64,000 nucleotides of DNA from Sitta carolinensis (GCA_032173965.1 CM063290.1:11123501-11187500), one strand, 5' to 3'. Counted from the stretch's first letter, positions 10,992 to 22,720 are shown. Notes: a model not told the origin generated them from the sequence alone. Made by a program: numbers and translations.

Positions 10992-13900
10992 TGTGAACTG
11001 AAAACACACGTGATGAACATGTGAACCAAGTTCCTGTATCCTTTGCAGCTACTTTCTCATTTCTTATTCCAAGCATCTATATAAATTTGATGGGAGTTCC
11101 TGCTGTGGGCAATCACAGCTGAACACTGAGTCAAGGATACAAATGAAGTCTAGATTTTTAAAATGTTATTTCAGAAGTCCTGTACAGTTAATGCACTAAA
11201 AGCCTAACAGTCTTTTTCTTCAGTCAGACCACTTCGTACACACAGTATTTGGGGAAAACGTTAAGTCAGGGAACAGTTGGGATTTGGCAGCGTGTAGTAT
11301 TCTGAATGCATCTTGGTGCAGACTTGATTTTCTCATTGGGTCTTTTTTTTGTTGTTCTGTACTGTTTCTGGAATGCCAAACAACGATGTTGTAGCACTGT
11401 TGACATGCAGCTCTGGACTCTGGCCCTGCAGACAGTTAAGGAAGGGCAATAATGCCACCTTATGTTCTGATTTGTCACTGCCGAGCCAAGTATTTGGTTC
11501 AAGTCAAACACGTTCTGAACAAGGAATGCTGTGTGCTGAGTCCCCTCTGCTTTCTGGAGTTATTTCCACTAGTCCAGAGATGAATCTGAAATGACTGGTA
11601 TTTTGGTAGAGAATTGACTACTTCAAATGAGTCCGGGAGTAAGAAAGTGTGGGAAAAAAAATTTAGCCCCAAAGAGCTAACATCAAAACCTGTGAACATA
11701 ATGCTGCAAGCTTTCAAACCTATGAATATTTACATGAAATGCTTCCTGAGATATTGATTTGCATACTAATTTAAAAGATATTGAAAATAAATTACACTAA
11801 AATGCAACTGCATTGGAAATAGACATTTACAGGCAGTAGGCTTCTATTTGCTTTTCACTGTTGCATTGTTTTCTACAAAAATTTGAATTTCTTATAAAAT
11901 GTAATTATCTGAAATTTAGCAGGAATGTATTTTATAAAAATAGTTTAGGCGTAGGAGCTAATTGAGCATCAATATGGCCAGATTCAAAATTAACATTTAA
12001 TAAGGTTCTCTGATGATTGGTTTGTAGTCCCAGTCATTTGGAGGGGGGAAAGCATAATTTAAGAATGAAGGAATACAGTGTTTTCTAGTTGAGAATGATG
12101 TGGAGGGCAATTTGCTGGAAGGCCATTACTATTTTCCTCACATAAAGGGGACACAGTCCTGCCAAATGGGTGTTGCTGAAGTAATTGGAACTTACTGAAA
12201 TAAGCAGAAGTTAAATATGATGCTCTCAGAAAATAGGTGGACAGATAAAGCTCCTTCAGTTATAAGGCAAGACTATTCTTCCCAATAAAGACATTCTGCC
12301 CTTTGGTACAAGTGTTTTCTCCATATTATTAATTTTCTGTTGTGAAGTTGTTATTCTGCTTTGAACACAGGCACACTCAGGGAATAAACAGGTTTAGAAC
12401 ATAAATGCAATAAACCAGAAGTACAAAAAGCCTAATACTTAGAGGTGCCAGAAGCCCATAGCTACAATTTTTCACATATAGGGCTTGCAGGAAGTATGAA
12501 TTTGATAAGAAAAGGCACGTGATCATACTGGATCATGGCAAAGGAACTTCTGCAAGGGTTGGTGACCTTCAGAAAGGAAGGATGTTTCCTGGAAGGCAAC
12601 AAGTTCAGCCTCTCAAGGGGACAGGTGTGTGCCTGGTTACCCGCTGCAGGTGTTGACACGTGTTTAGGAATTTGCCACAGTATATCTTATTAAAAATAAG
12701 TTGGCGAACTCACAGCTTTAGTGGTCAAGTGAATGTTCTTGCGTGGATTAGCTGAATGCTTCAAATGATTCTCTGGAATCAAGAATTTATCAGGACCCTT
12801 AATTCAGCAGAACTTCAGAGCGACCAAAGCTGTGCTTCCATTACAGGTGCCTGCTCTTCTTTTACTCTTCCTGTTTTCTGGGGCTGCATGCCCAATATCC
12901 CATAGCCCATGGGGAAACACAGTCCTTTTCTGCAGAAATGGGCACACAAGGAGTATTTAATTTCTCTCAGCTGAAGGAAAAACCAAAAAAAGCAACAACA
13001 ACCCAGGTTTTGATCTTCTTGTTACTACAGCATGGATTTGTTTTTCTTCATACTCAGATCGTGTGGTAGGGGGTTGCCGTTGTCTAAGCAACTTCTTTGG
13101 GATGGAATCCTTTAGAAAGAAAGGAAAAGAATCCACTCACTCTCCTGCTTTTGTAATCTCATTCCAGAGTTTTGGCATCATCTCCCTGTGTATCGGTTGT
13201 GCAGTTTAGAGAACATTTTACTCTGCCTTTGCTATCTTTATGCCCTTATGGGTTCCTTTGTAGGTAACGCCTCCTTCTTGGATCAAGTTCATTTCATTTG
13301 CTTTCCTCCTGAACCCTTATCTTCTTGGTTAAATAGAGTGCTGAAATAGTTGGCAAACTTTTAGCATCTTTAATTATCATTAGCAAATTGTTGAGAACAT
13401 AGCAGACAATTGACAGTCTGGTCTTCAGAGTGCCATTAAAAGAGATTAGAAAAGACTGTTTGTGTGCGTTGTACAAATTTGTTTATTTTCTAGCACTGAA
13501 AGTATAATGAAAATGTCCCAGCCAGACTTAGCTGTTGCCGTAGTACCAGTCAAAGCCTGGGACATACGAGTGAGGCATCGTTGTTCTGGGTTGCCCAGGA
13601 CCTCTGGGTTACTGAACCTGGCCCTTCTGAGCAGAGGCTTGCAGAGCAAAATGAAATCCCCGTGCAGGCTGACTGCCCTGTCCCTCCTCAGCTTGCCGAG
13701 GAATGTCTCTCTGCATGCCACTTGCAAGTGGATTATTAAGCCATTTGTATATAATGACATCACTTCATTATGTAAATTGGTACTGTACAGGGTGAATATC
13801 TCAAGTAGATAAATGTATTATGTCCAGAAAAGATCAATAAAAATGCTTTAGTTAAGAAAAAACAGAAAACAGGAAAACAAGTTATGGTCTCTTACACTCT

Positions 13901-16900
13901 CAAGTGAAGTTTGAGTTGGAGGTAATGAGTGCTCAGCCTGTTCTCTGATGTGCAGGAAGGTAGGACTGTTTAAGCAGTTTTTTAATCTAATATAAAAATG
14001 CATTCTCATTTTGCATGTGCAAGAACTCCTCTAAACATTTGGTGTCACTAATGCCTTATTCCTGAGGACTTTCCCAGGATAAACCTCCCCAGCACCAGAG
14101 TGTGTGGAGAGAGTGTGATGAAACATCTCAGAAGGAATGAGAAGGGTCTGAAGGATGAGGCTTTGCTGCTGGCCATAAGGTCTCCTGTCTGAGAATAAAT
14201 TGCTACAGAACTCTTTCTTGGTTTTGTGTTTTTGTGTTTTGTGTCCAACAGGAGAGATGCTGGAAACAGCTTTCACACTTTGCAGAAATTCATCTGTCTC
14301 TTTCCTTTGCATTACCAATGTGTTTCTCACAATGAATTTGTCACTTCATTGCAGTCACACATGAGTTTGAAATATTGAAGTGGAGTTTAACAAAATGTCT
14401 TAGATTTCTCACTTTCATCAAAATTCTGAGTGGTTGTATTTCAAATCACTGATACTTTCTCTCAGGTTTCCTTGGAAATATGCAGACCTCTAGGAAACAC
14501 TTACAAATGTGCTAACTTCAAGCTTCTCGAGAAATCTGGTGGGTTTGCTATGATTTCTCACACTGTTTTGCTGACAGAGTCACAGTTGTCATGGTTGTGT
14601 GGGTGTCACTGTCCAAGCTCCTCACAGGGGGATATTGCAGTGTAAGGTGGAGTTAGGGGGTGTCTGGAGAGGGTTTCCAGCTGCTCTGGTGGAACATGCT
14701 CTAGGATCTCTGATGTTGAATTTTGCTCAGCTGAGCTGCTCAGCACGTTACCTCAACTCATCCTATGGGACAGCTTGGATTTGCTGGAGAGATGGTTCTG
14801 ATTTCCTCACCTGTGAAGTGTTAAACACTGTTTTTAATAGAGAAGAGCTGAGAATTTTGCAAGCCCTGCAAACCACCAAGTGATCATGTACATCACTGCC
14901 TGGTTTTTCAAATAACTCCTGAAAGACCTTACATGTTAGAGACTGGAGTGTCTTTACCTAAGAATGTTGTAGGGGCTAATGTCTGACTTGTGTTCAAGGG
15001 AAGACTGGAAAAGTTCAGAAAGGATAAATCCAGACAGAGTTACCAACCACTGAAAATGTCTCTCTGATTTGGGAAGTTCCTGGGCTGAAAATAGCTGGAG
15101 AGTGGAGGAATTTAAGGGAGAATTATCACACATCTGTGTGCTCTGTGTATCTACTGAGACCATTGTTGAGGCTGCTTACTTAGGGTGGTGTTCACTCTGA
15201 TCTAATGCAGCAAACATTGTTTCTGTATAAAACTTGTTTCTATTAACAAATTTTCTCCTAACCTTATATCCCAGTCTTAGTGAGTACTGAACTCTCAGAT
15301 AATTTGGGTATGAATTGAGGTGTTTCCATCCAGAGCCTTTGAAACTGCAGACCACTGGGCATTGAATAGAATCTAGATTTGTTGCAAAGATTTTACTTCC
15401 TAAAAAAAGTACTGTACTACTGGACAAAATAAAGTTTATACGTAGTGTCCCATGAATTGTGCCCCCTTTACTGTGTGGCTGCTATGCTTTGGGCTCCAGA
15501 GGAGGTCCCTTTGTGAATCTTACAGAAAAAGTTGACAAAACTGCTGTCTGCAGCTCTGTGTGGCACAAGGGCAGCAGGTAACAAATGTTGAGCATCCCTT
15601 TTATCCACTTTGCCAGCCTAATATTAGTTAATCCACTGTTAAAACAGATTTGGGTAGGATGTGGGAGTAGCTATTGCAGTGACAGAGATGAGGGCATATT
15701 TCCCCTTTGCTGACCTGCTGTGCAGGCAGGGACTCCAGCTGAAGATCTGAGCTGCTGCTGGTCTGTGTGTGCTTGCTGTCCTCTGGGAAACCACACAGAG
15801 AGAGATGGCAGAGTGGCGTGATGAGACAACAACACAGGTGGAAATATTCTGAGTTTTCAGTCAGGTCATGATTGACATAGGTGGAGGAACTGTAACCGTC
15901 AAAGAAAGCTTCATAGGTGGGAAGAAGGCTCAACCCAAACAGGTTGAGAGGTGAGTTTTTGTCCTTTCCTGCAGATCTTTAGCCCCATTGCTGCAGCATG
16001 ATTTTGCCCACACCCTGGTGGAGCAGTGTCTGTTTTCACATGGCAGTGCATGTGATGCAGTTCTTTGATTCTTCGTCCTTTTGACCTCCTAATCAATTTT
16101 TTCCACTTTCATTTGGGAAGAAACAAAAGGTTTGGTGGGGAGAGAGAAGCAATTTCCTTTTAATTGCTTGTTTGTCCTTGTCTGTTCTCCCATCTTTTCA
16201 GATTTCTCAGAGCAGGGTTGGGAGTGTTTGGCTCTCTTATTTTCTCTGGTACCGATGGAGAAGAATGACATTTTCTGCTTGGATAGAAACCAATCACTTC
16301 CCTAGACCCCCTTGAAAAAGCTTAATTTGCCCAACTAGTCAGTATTCCATCTTTGTTAAAAAGTCCCAGACTGGAATTTGGATTTAATCCTTTGACTCAC
16401 GTTTTTCCTTCTCTCCTTTGCTTCCACATTCCCATTACTTTCCAAAGTACTTTCCTCACCACAGTTTTTATTGCTGTGCACTCAAGTTACCCTTAGCTCA
16501 GGAGGGAAAAGGACAGAAAAATACCCTCAAAACAAAAGGAAATAAAAAAGCCCCTCACCAAAGTAAATAAATAAGTAGACAGAGAAAACAGGCTGCTAGT
16601 TCATTTTCTTCTGCCTTTTCCTTAAGGCGTGAGGTAATGCCAGACTATGCAGTGTGTGATGCAACTGCCTGATGGACATTCAGAGAATCCCAGCAGTGGC
16701 AAAAACAGTTTACCCAAGCACAAGTTGGCAGTGAGACCAATTTCTCCAACAAGAGACTATTTAAAGCCACAATGTGACTCATTTTTCACATTTTTATTCA
16801 GAACAGGATTTAATTGCCCACTGACAAACCACCTAGACATTTGTGCCTGGGTGTTTGTGACTGGAATTGTTTGCTATCTGTAGATTGTTTCAGAGCTGTT

Positions 16901-18208
16901 CAGTTGTCAGCTGTGAGACTGATGCAGGAATGAGAATTTGTTCCCTTAGCACTTGCTGCCTGAGGTGGATCAGGAAGGGTTTTATGCTCCAGTCATGTCT
17001 CGCCTCTTCAGTTTTTCTCCAGTTATTTCTTCCCAGGGACCTCTATGCTTTTGCCTGCTTGCACACAAAGGGTGGGGATGGATGGCATAGGGAGATGTCC
17101 TTGGCTGTATTGGCTACACCTAGAAATGAGAACCTGTAGCATGGAGAGGTTAAGTGTGTTGCTGAAGGATGTGGAGGTATCTCGGGCATGGCATGAGGAA
17201 TAGCCACAGCTCCTGACTCAGAGCCACTAGGATGTCTTGGCTGGGCAGATGAGCTTTACACTCAGTGGCTTTGCAGCAGCACAGCCACAGCACAGCAGAC
17301 CTGGCAGAGCTCTACAGCTCTCCCTCAGGCTGTGCTCCTATGGATTATGCTGTTAACACAGCCACTGTAGGCATTTGTCCACAGCTCCTGTATATCCATA
17401 CACCTTGGTATTCCAAGCCTAGAAGGAGTGTAACTGCACACCAGAAATGTGTTACATATGCTGCCCATCAAAGGCAAGCTGTGATCCTCAATCCTCTGTG
17501 CATTTCTGTCTTTATGCTCACCTGGTTCTTAATTCTTACCAATTAAAACCCACTAGCTCTTTAAAAATGTGTTGCAACAAAGTCAACTTGCTGTTATATG
17601 GGACTCACAGGATTCACAAACACAGCTGAGTTGTGACCTTGTGTGCCAAATGTTTTGACATCTTTGGACAGAAGTAGCCTTGTGTAAGTCAGTGAAGGAT
17701 GATAAAGCTGCACACACAGCCCAGCAGCTTTATTTCATTAGATCTATCCAGGCAGTTGAACCCTAGCACTATCTTTTCAGAGATGTCAGCAGTGAGCTGG
17801 TGTTTTCTGACACTAATGCTCCAGAGTAGCCCATTTGTTTACCCGTGTGGGTTGTGGGAATCACGGTGTTTTCCGAAGCCTCGGTTTCCCCACCTGCTGA
17901 GAGGCAGCAGCGATGGTTGTCCTCCTTTGTGAATCACTCAAAGGCTGCTGATCCTGGGCTCCCTGCAGGAGGCAATGCCAGCTCCTTGGGGCCTGCTGCA
18001 GCTACTGACCGTCTGAATAATGGGAGACATGAGGAGAGCCCAAGTAATTCCAGAAAGTCCCACTCCCAGTAGCCTCCCTCCCATCACAGCACAACTTTGG
18101 GTAATCTTTGCTTAATTAACAAATGAGCCAATGCAAAAGCACTTTCATGATCGGATTGGTTAGATTGCCCATTCCCTTGGACCTCCTAGGCTTTTTTAGT
18201 CTTCTTTA
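10991..18208. other. non-coding unique DNA, no gene seen
   Basis: Ordinary AT-leaning DNA. 11,750-12,020 is notably AT-rich, contains the POU octamer ATTTGCAT (11757-11764) and has the texture of a conserved non-coding element, though conservation cannot be tested here. Overlapping frames at 13446-13812 and 14031-14330 look like chance. No repeat family, tRNA or splice-bounded exon was recognised. Confidence 0.55.
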
Positions 18209-18245
18209 TTTTTTTTTTCTTTTTTCCTTTTTTCTTTTCCCTTTT
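18209..18245. repeat. polypyrimidine tract with perfect mirror repeat
   Basis: There are 37 uninterrupted pyrimidines. Within them, TTTTCTTTTTTC (18215-18226) is followed by its exact mirror image CTTTTTTCTTTT (18227-18238). Polypyrimidine mirror repeats of this kind are the established requirement for intramolecular triplex (H-DNA). The tract is too T-rich and isolated to be taken as a splice acceptor without other support. Confidence 0.85.
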
Positions 18246-19739
18246 AAATCAAGACAATGTGTTAAATGTGGCGACTGTGTTGACACTGCACAATATAGAA
18301 CCACCAGCTCCTCAGATGGATCCTTTTGCTGCCTTTGCATAGGAAGTCACTGCAGAAACACATTGCTGGGACATTGCACTCGATGCCATCTCGTTGCATG
18401 GCAGGAGTCCAGGCCAGCACCCAGGAGCAAGTCAATGTATGAGATTAGTTTAATCCTCCCTCAGAATCCTGTGATGGGGAGGGGAAGGACAATGATCCAG
18501 TGCCAGCGTTTATTTTGTCCACAAGTTCAGCTTGAATAGGGAGGAGAAGGTGGTGGTGGTAAGGAAAGGAGAGGAAAAAACCTTCCAGGAGTTCATTGGG
18601 TCTGGAGTGGTGCCAAGCCTGGGGGGGTGTCTCACCAATGGGGAGTGAAGAAAGGAGGGAAAGAAGAGTGGAATGATGATTAGAAACCACAAATGAAAGA
18701 ATCTTGAAGAGGGGGGTGAAGAAAAAAACAACAAAAAAACTTCTCTGTTTCTCTGAATACGTGTAGGGAGGAAAAAAATTCCTTGCCTTTTCTAAGAGTC
18801 CTATTCATTAGTAAATGCACTTGCCCTGCTGCCAAGGGAAAAGGAGTGCCCTGAACAACCTCCTTGGGAGGCACCTACTGGCTCAGCCTTGGTGCGAGAA
18901 AAATACTGTGTCTGCTGAAGTTTCTCTTGTGTTCATGTTTCTTACAGGGCTCTTTGGTCTCTTATCTCCTCCTCCAACCCCACATCACCATGCATACATC
19001 TCTAGGCACCCCAGAGATCACTGAGGACAGCCCCTGCAGTCTGCTTTGGCATGTGGAATCCCAGGGGATGCCTTCTACTGCCTCACCTCTGTGTGTTGCT
19101 GCCACTGTGGAGCCACTCCACACAGACCAGACCCCTTATGTGAAATCACTGAAATGTAACATCCAAATATAGGTGGGACTTCACATCCTGGATGTCGGGG
19201 TGGTTTGAATAATGCACAAGCCTGTGGTGTGTACCTGGACTCAGCTAACTTGCCCAGTGGGACCAGGGACAGGCTGGGCTGGGTGCCCCACAGCTGTGCC
19301 TGATAGCAGATCATCTAAACCCAGCTCTTCCTTCTTCTGCAGACACCCTGAATGTGAGCAAGCATCAAGGAAAGAGGCAGAGGAAGCAGTAGGGTGTGGG
19401 TGGTATCCGCAGCACATTTCGGAGGCATTTTGAGTGGCTGCTTTACAAGGGGGCTCCCTGTGGCTCTGCCTCTGTCACAGGAGCCTGTTTAAGGGCCAGG
19501 AGACATCTGCTCCAGTCTTGCCTTTCTTATGGAATTATTTGATGTTCATTTTACTCATATTTCTGTTTTGCAGGACAGCTAAGGCATGTTCTCTACACAA
19601 GCCCCCATGTATTCCATGTCTCTGGGCTTAACAGCACTTTATTTTTCCTCTTTTACATATCCTTCCAGCTATTACTAGTCCTCTTAAAATAAAAGCATTA
19701 TGTACATCCTGCTTCCTCCTTTATGCAAAAAACAGCTTT
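18246..19739. other. non-coding DNA, purine-rich at its left end
   Basis: 18,540-18,780 is strongly purine-rich on the plus strand, with GGA, GGT and GAA-type stretches, mirroring the pyrimidine tract before it. The rest has ordinary composition with only short, unrecognised frames. Confidence 0.55.
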
Positions 19740-20246
19740 TAGATGGAACTGCTCTCCCTGGCAGGCCTCGGTGCAGAAGCCCAGCTGGGCAAGGCTTGCC
19801 GAGCACACCTTGAGTCCCATCTGTCCCTGCTGTGGCTGGCCCGGCCAGGGGTTCTGTCTCCAGGGTTCACTACTGGTGGACCTGCTCTCCTGTTTCTCAA
19901 GTCAGACGCTGTCTTTTGTTTCAAAGCACTCCCAGGCAAGGTCCGTCCTGCCCTGTCCGCTGTGACTCGCACACCCTTCAGACACCTCTGCCAGCCCCTC
20001 TTCCCGGGGACTCGGCAGGAGCTCTCAGCATCAGTAGCCCTCTCCCATCTGCCTCTCGTCCTAGCTGGATCTTGCCTTCCTGGTTAGGATTCCCGCAGGA
20101 AAACTGGCACTCGCCAGCCTCCAGCGGCGGCTGTGACCCTGGGCTCTCCTGTCTCGGGCAGCGAAAGTCCAGGGCCGTCACGCAGGGCAGCAGCAGCTCT
20201 GCCGTTCCCGCTTTGGAGGGGTCTGTGCGGGCGGAGCAGGAGCCCC
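19740..20246. other. GC-rich left flank of the minisatellite
   Basis: GC and CpG content rise steadily from about 19,740 toward the tandem repeat. The sequence is not itself repetitive. Long frames that cross it owe their length to the stop-free repeat, not to coding constraint. It could be part of a CpG island or an older promoter invaded by the repeat; no TATA box, start site or exon could be fixed. Confidence 0.5.
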
Positions 20247-21965
20247 GGTACCCGTGCCCGGTGTGTCCCGGTGCCGCCGTGCCCGGTGCCCCTGTTCCCG
20301 GTGTGTCCCGGTGCCATGCCCGGTGTGTCCCCGGTTGTGCCGGTGCCCGGTGTTGCCGGTGTGTGCCGGTGTGTCGTGTGTCCGGTGTCGGTGCGTGCCG
20401 TGTGCGTGTGTCCCGGTGTGTCCCGGTGTGTCCCGGTTGTGTCCGGTGCCCGGGGCCGTGCCCGGTGTCCCGGTGTGTCCCGGTGTGTCCCGGTGTGTCC
20501 GGTGTGTCCCGGTGTCCCGGTGTCGTGCCGTGTGCCGGTGTCCCGGTGTCCCGGTGTGTCCGGTGTCCCGGTGTGTCCCGGTGTGCCCGGTGTGTCCGGT
20601 GTGTCCCGGTGTGTCCGGTGGTGTCCGGTGTGCCGGTGTGTCCGGTGTGTCCCGGTGTGTCCCGGGGCCGTGCCGGTGTCCCGGTGTGTCCGGTGTGTCC
20701 CGGTGTGTCCGGGTGTCCGGTGTCGGTGCCCGGTGTGTCCCGGTGTGTCCGGGTGTCCCGGGGGCCGGTGTGCCCGGTGTTCCCGGTGTGTCCCGGTGTG
20801 TCCCGGTGTGTCCCGGTGTGTGTCCGGTTGTGTCCCGGTGTGGGGCGTGCCCGGTGTGTGCCGGTGTGTCCCGGTTCCCGGTCGTGTCCCGGTGTGTCCG
20901 GTGTTGTGTCCCGGTGTGTCCCGGTGTCCCGGGCGTGCCCGGTGTCCCGGTGTGTCCCGGTGTGTCCCGGTGTGTGCCGGTGTGTCCCGGTGTCCCGGTG
21001 TGTCCCGGTGTGTCCCGGTGTGTCCCGGTGTGTGCCGGTGTGTCCGGTGTCCCGGGGCCGTGCCCGGTGTTCCCGGTGTGTCCGGTGTGTCCCGGTGTGT
21101 GCCGGTGTGTCCCGGTGTCCGGGGCCGTGCCGGTGTCCCGGTGTGTCCGGTGTGTCCCGGTGTGTGCCGGTGTGTCCGGTGTCGGTGCGTGCCCGGTGTG
21201 TCCGGTGTGTCCCGGTGTGTGCCGGTGTGTGCCGGTGTGTCCGGTGTGTCGGTGTGTGCCGGTGTGTGCCGGTGTGTGCCGGTGTCCGTTGCCGGTGTGT
21301 GCCGGTGTGTGCGTGTGTCCCGGGTCCCGGGGCCGTGCCCGGTGTCCCGGGCCCGGTGTGTCCCGGTGTGTCCCCGGGTCGTCCCGGTGTCCCGGTGTGT
21401 CCGGTGTTCCGGTGTCCCGGTGTGTGCCGGTGTGTGCCGGTGTGTCCCGGTGTTCCGGTGTGTCCCGGTGTGTCCCGGTGTGTGCCGGTGTGTCCCGGTG
21501 TCCCGGGGCCGTGCCCGGTGTCCCGGTGTGTCCCGGTGTGTGCCGGTGTGTCCGGTGTGTCCGGTGTCCCGGGGCCGTGCCCGGTGTCCCGGTGTGTCCC
21601 GGTGTGTCCCGGTGTGTGCCGGTGTGTCCGGTGTCCCGGTGTGTCCCGGTGTGTCCCGGTGTGTCCCGGTGTGTCCGGTGTGTCCCGGTGTCCCGGGGCC
21701 GTGCCCGGTGTCCCGGTGTGTCCCGGTGTGTCCGGTGTGTGCCGGTGGTCCCGGGTCCCGGGCCGTGCCCGGTGTCCCGGTGTGTCCCGGTGTGTGCCGG
21801 TGTGTCCCGGGTGTGTCCCGGGTCCGGTGTCCCGGTGTGTCCCGGTGTGTCCCGGTGTGTGCCGGTGTGTCCCGGTGTCCCGGGGTGCGTGTCCCGGTGT
21901 GTGCCGGTGTCCCGGTGTGTCCGGTGTGTGCCGGTGTGTCCCGGGGCCGTGCCCGGGGTCCCCGC
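20247..21965. repeat. GC-rich degenerate minisatellite, adenine-free on plus strand
   Basis: The block is built from 8-10 bp variants of one unit: CCCGGTGTGT, GCCGGTGTGT, CCGGTGTGT and CCCGGTGT. It starts raggedly near 20,247. From 20317 to 21965 I find no A on the plus strand (about 1,650 nt). Every stop codon on either strand shows at least one A on the plus strand, so all six frames stay open across the block, with frames of roughly 615-783 codons including the flanks. The translations are low-complexity (Pro-Val-Cys-Arg-type on plus, His-Thr-Gly-Asp-Pro-type on minus) and should not be annotated as proteins. Most units contain a CCGG/CpG site. On the minus strand, runs of GGG separated by 7-nt ACACACC loops meet the usual G-quadruplex pattern. 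The 8/9/10-bp length variants could be true decay or partly base-calling error in a hard tract. Confidence 0.97.
20449..21958 (+). repeat. higher-order marker motif within the minisatellite (10 copies)
   Basis: The variant CCCGGGGCCGTGCCCGGTG, or a near copy, recurs at about 20449, 20661, 21051, 21119, 21326, 21502, 21568, 21692, 21757 and 21940. Several spacings cluster near 62-68 bp or small multiples (68, 66, 65, 124, 183, 390). This implies that blocks of about six basic units were amplified together on top of the 10-bp unit. Confidence 0.75.
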
Positions 21966-22163
21966 AGCGCTGCCCGCCGCCCCGCGCCGTCCGTGCGCAC
22001 AGAGCCCCATCTCGCGGCTGCACACCCTCCGGAGGGCATCCCCCAGCCAGGGGCGTTCTGTCTTCCGTGGCCTCGGGGGGAGTCCTGGGAAAAGAGCTCC
22101 CTTCTCCAGGAGTCTTTTTTGTGTCTGAACCCTCCCATGGCTTTATCTCGTTTCCTCCAGTAA
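21966..22163. other. CpG-dense right flank of the minisatellite
   Basis: The first 60 bases are non-repetitive and CpG-rich (GCAGCGCTGCCCGCCGCC and similar), then GC content drops toward 22,160. Together with the left flank it frames the repeat as an insertion into, or expansion within, a GC-rich island. No start codon, splice site or promoter element could be assigned. Confidence 0.5.
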
Positions 22164-22196
22164 ACCACACAACATTTCTTTGAAAACATTTTGTGC

Positions 22197-22720
22197 CGGA
22201 AACCAAGAAGTTAAATTTCCTTTTGAATCTTAGAAAGAGAAGAGAAATATATTGAATCAGAGTGAGATAGAAATAAATATATAAGCTTCCTAAGATTCAA
22301 AATATGTATTTTTATTACCAGAAGATTCAAAGTAATCATCTATTCAATCAAGCAAATATCAATTACCTCTAAAAAAAAAAAAAAAAATCAGTAAAAAGTG
22401 AAATAATCTAACCTTTTTCAATTATTCCCTATTCTAACCCCCAAAAATAAACTTTCAGTAATGCTAAAAATCAACATTTCCAGCTAGTAAAATTTTCCCT
22501 ACTTCTCTACTAATTAAAATTTAAATTTTAATCCAAAAATATGATATAATATCAATATTTTAATAAAATATGTTCTATAAATCTAATAATTCAAAATTTA
22601 TTCACAAAAGTATCTAATAACTTAACTTGAATAATCAATTAAACCATAAAAGCTTTATGAAAAAAAGTTAAAACATTGTTATTTTATCTATAACAATCAA
22701 TTATGATTAGCCAGCTATCT
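22197..22720. other. AT-rich, G-depleted tract next to the GC block
   Basis: Within 22,381-22,680 I count about 15 G and 45 C in 300 bases: roughly 20% GC with a 3:1 excess of C over G on the plus strand. It includes a run of about 16 A near 22,372. Frames are all very short. It is not recognisably mitochondrial, as bird mtDNA is far more C-rich, and no mobile element was recognised. It begins within about 40 bases of the end of the GC-rich island. Confidence 0.8.
22221..22302. repeat. inverted repeat, 13-bp arms, 56-nt spacer
   Basis: TTTTGAATCTTAG (22221-22233) is exactly inverted as CTAAGATTCAAAA (22290-22302). Allowing one mismatch extends the arms inward by four bases. A further GATTCAAA lies at about 22325. 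The pair sits at the left edge of the AT-rich tract. It may be part of a decayed element or a simple AT-rich inverted duplication. Confidence 0.7.

Noticed and set aside
19832..22206. Six long overlapping frames (about 615-783 codons) as giant Cys/Val/Pro-rich or His/Thr/Gly-rich proteins
   Set aside because: All six frames are open because the tandem repeat lacks adenine on one strand. The 10-bp unit has no codon-phase constraint, and 8-, 9- and 10-bp variants are freely mixed.
22197..22720. AT-rich tract as a nuclear mitochondrial insertion
   Set aside because: Far too AT-rich and C-poor for bird mtDNA, and no recognisable mitochondrial gene or tRNA.
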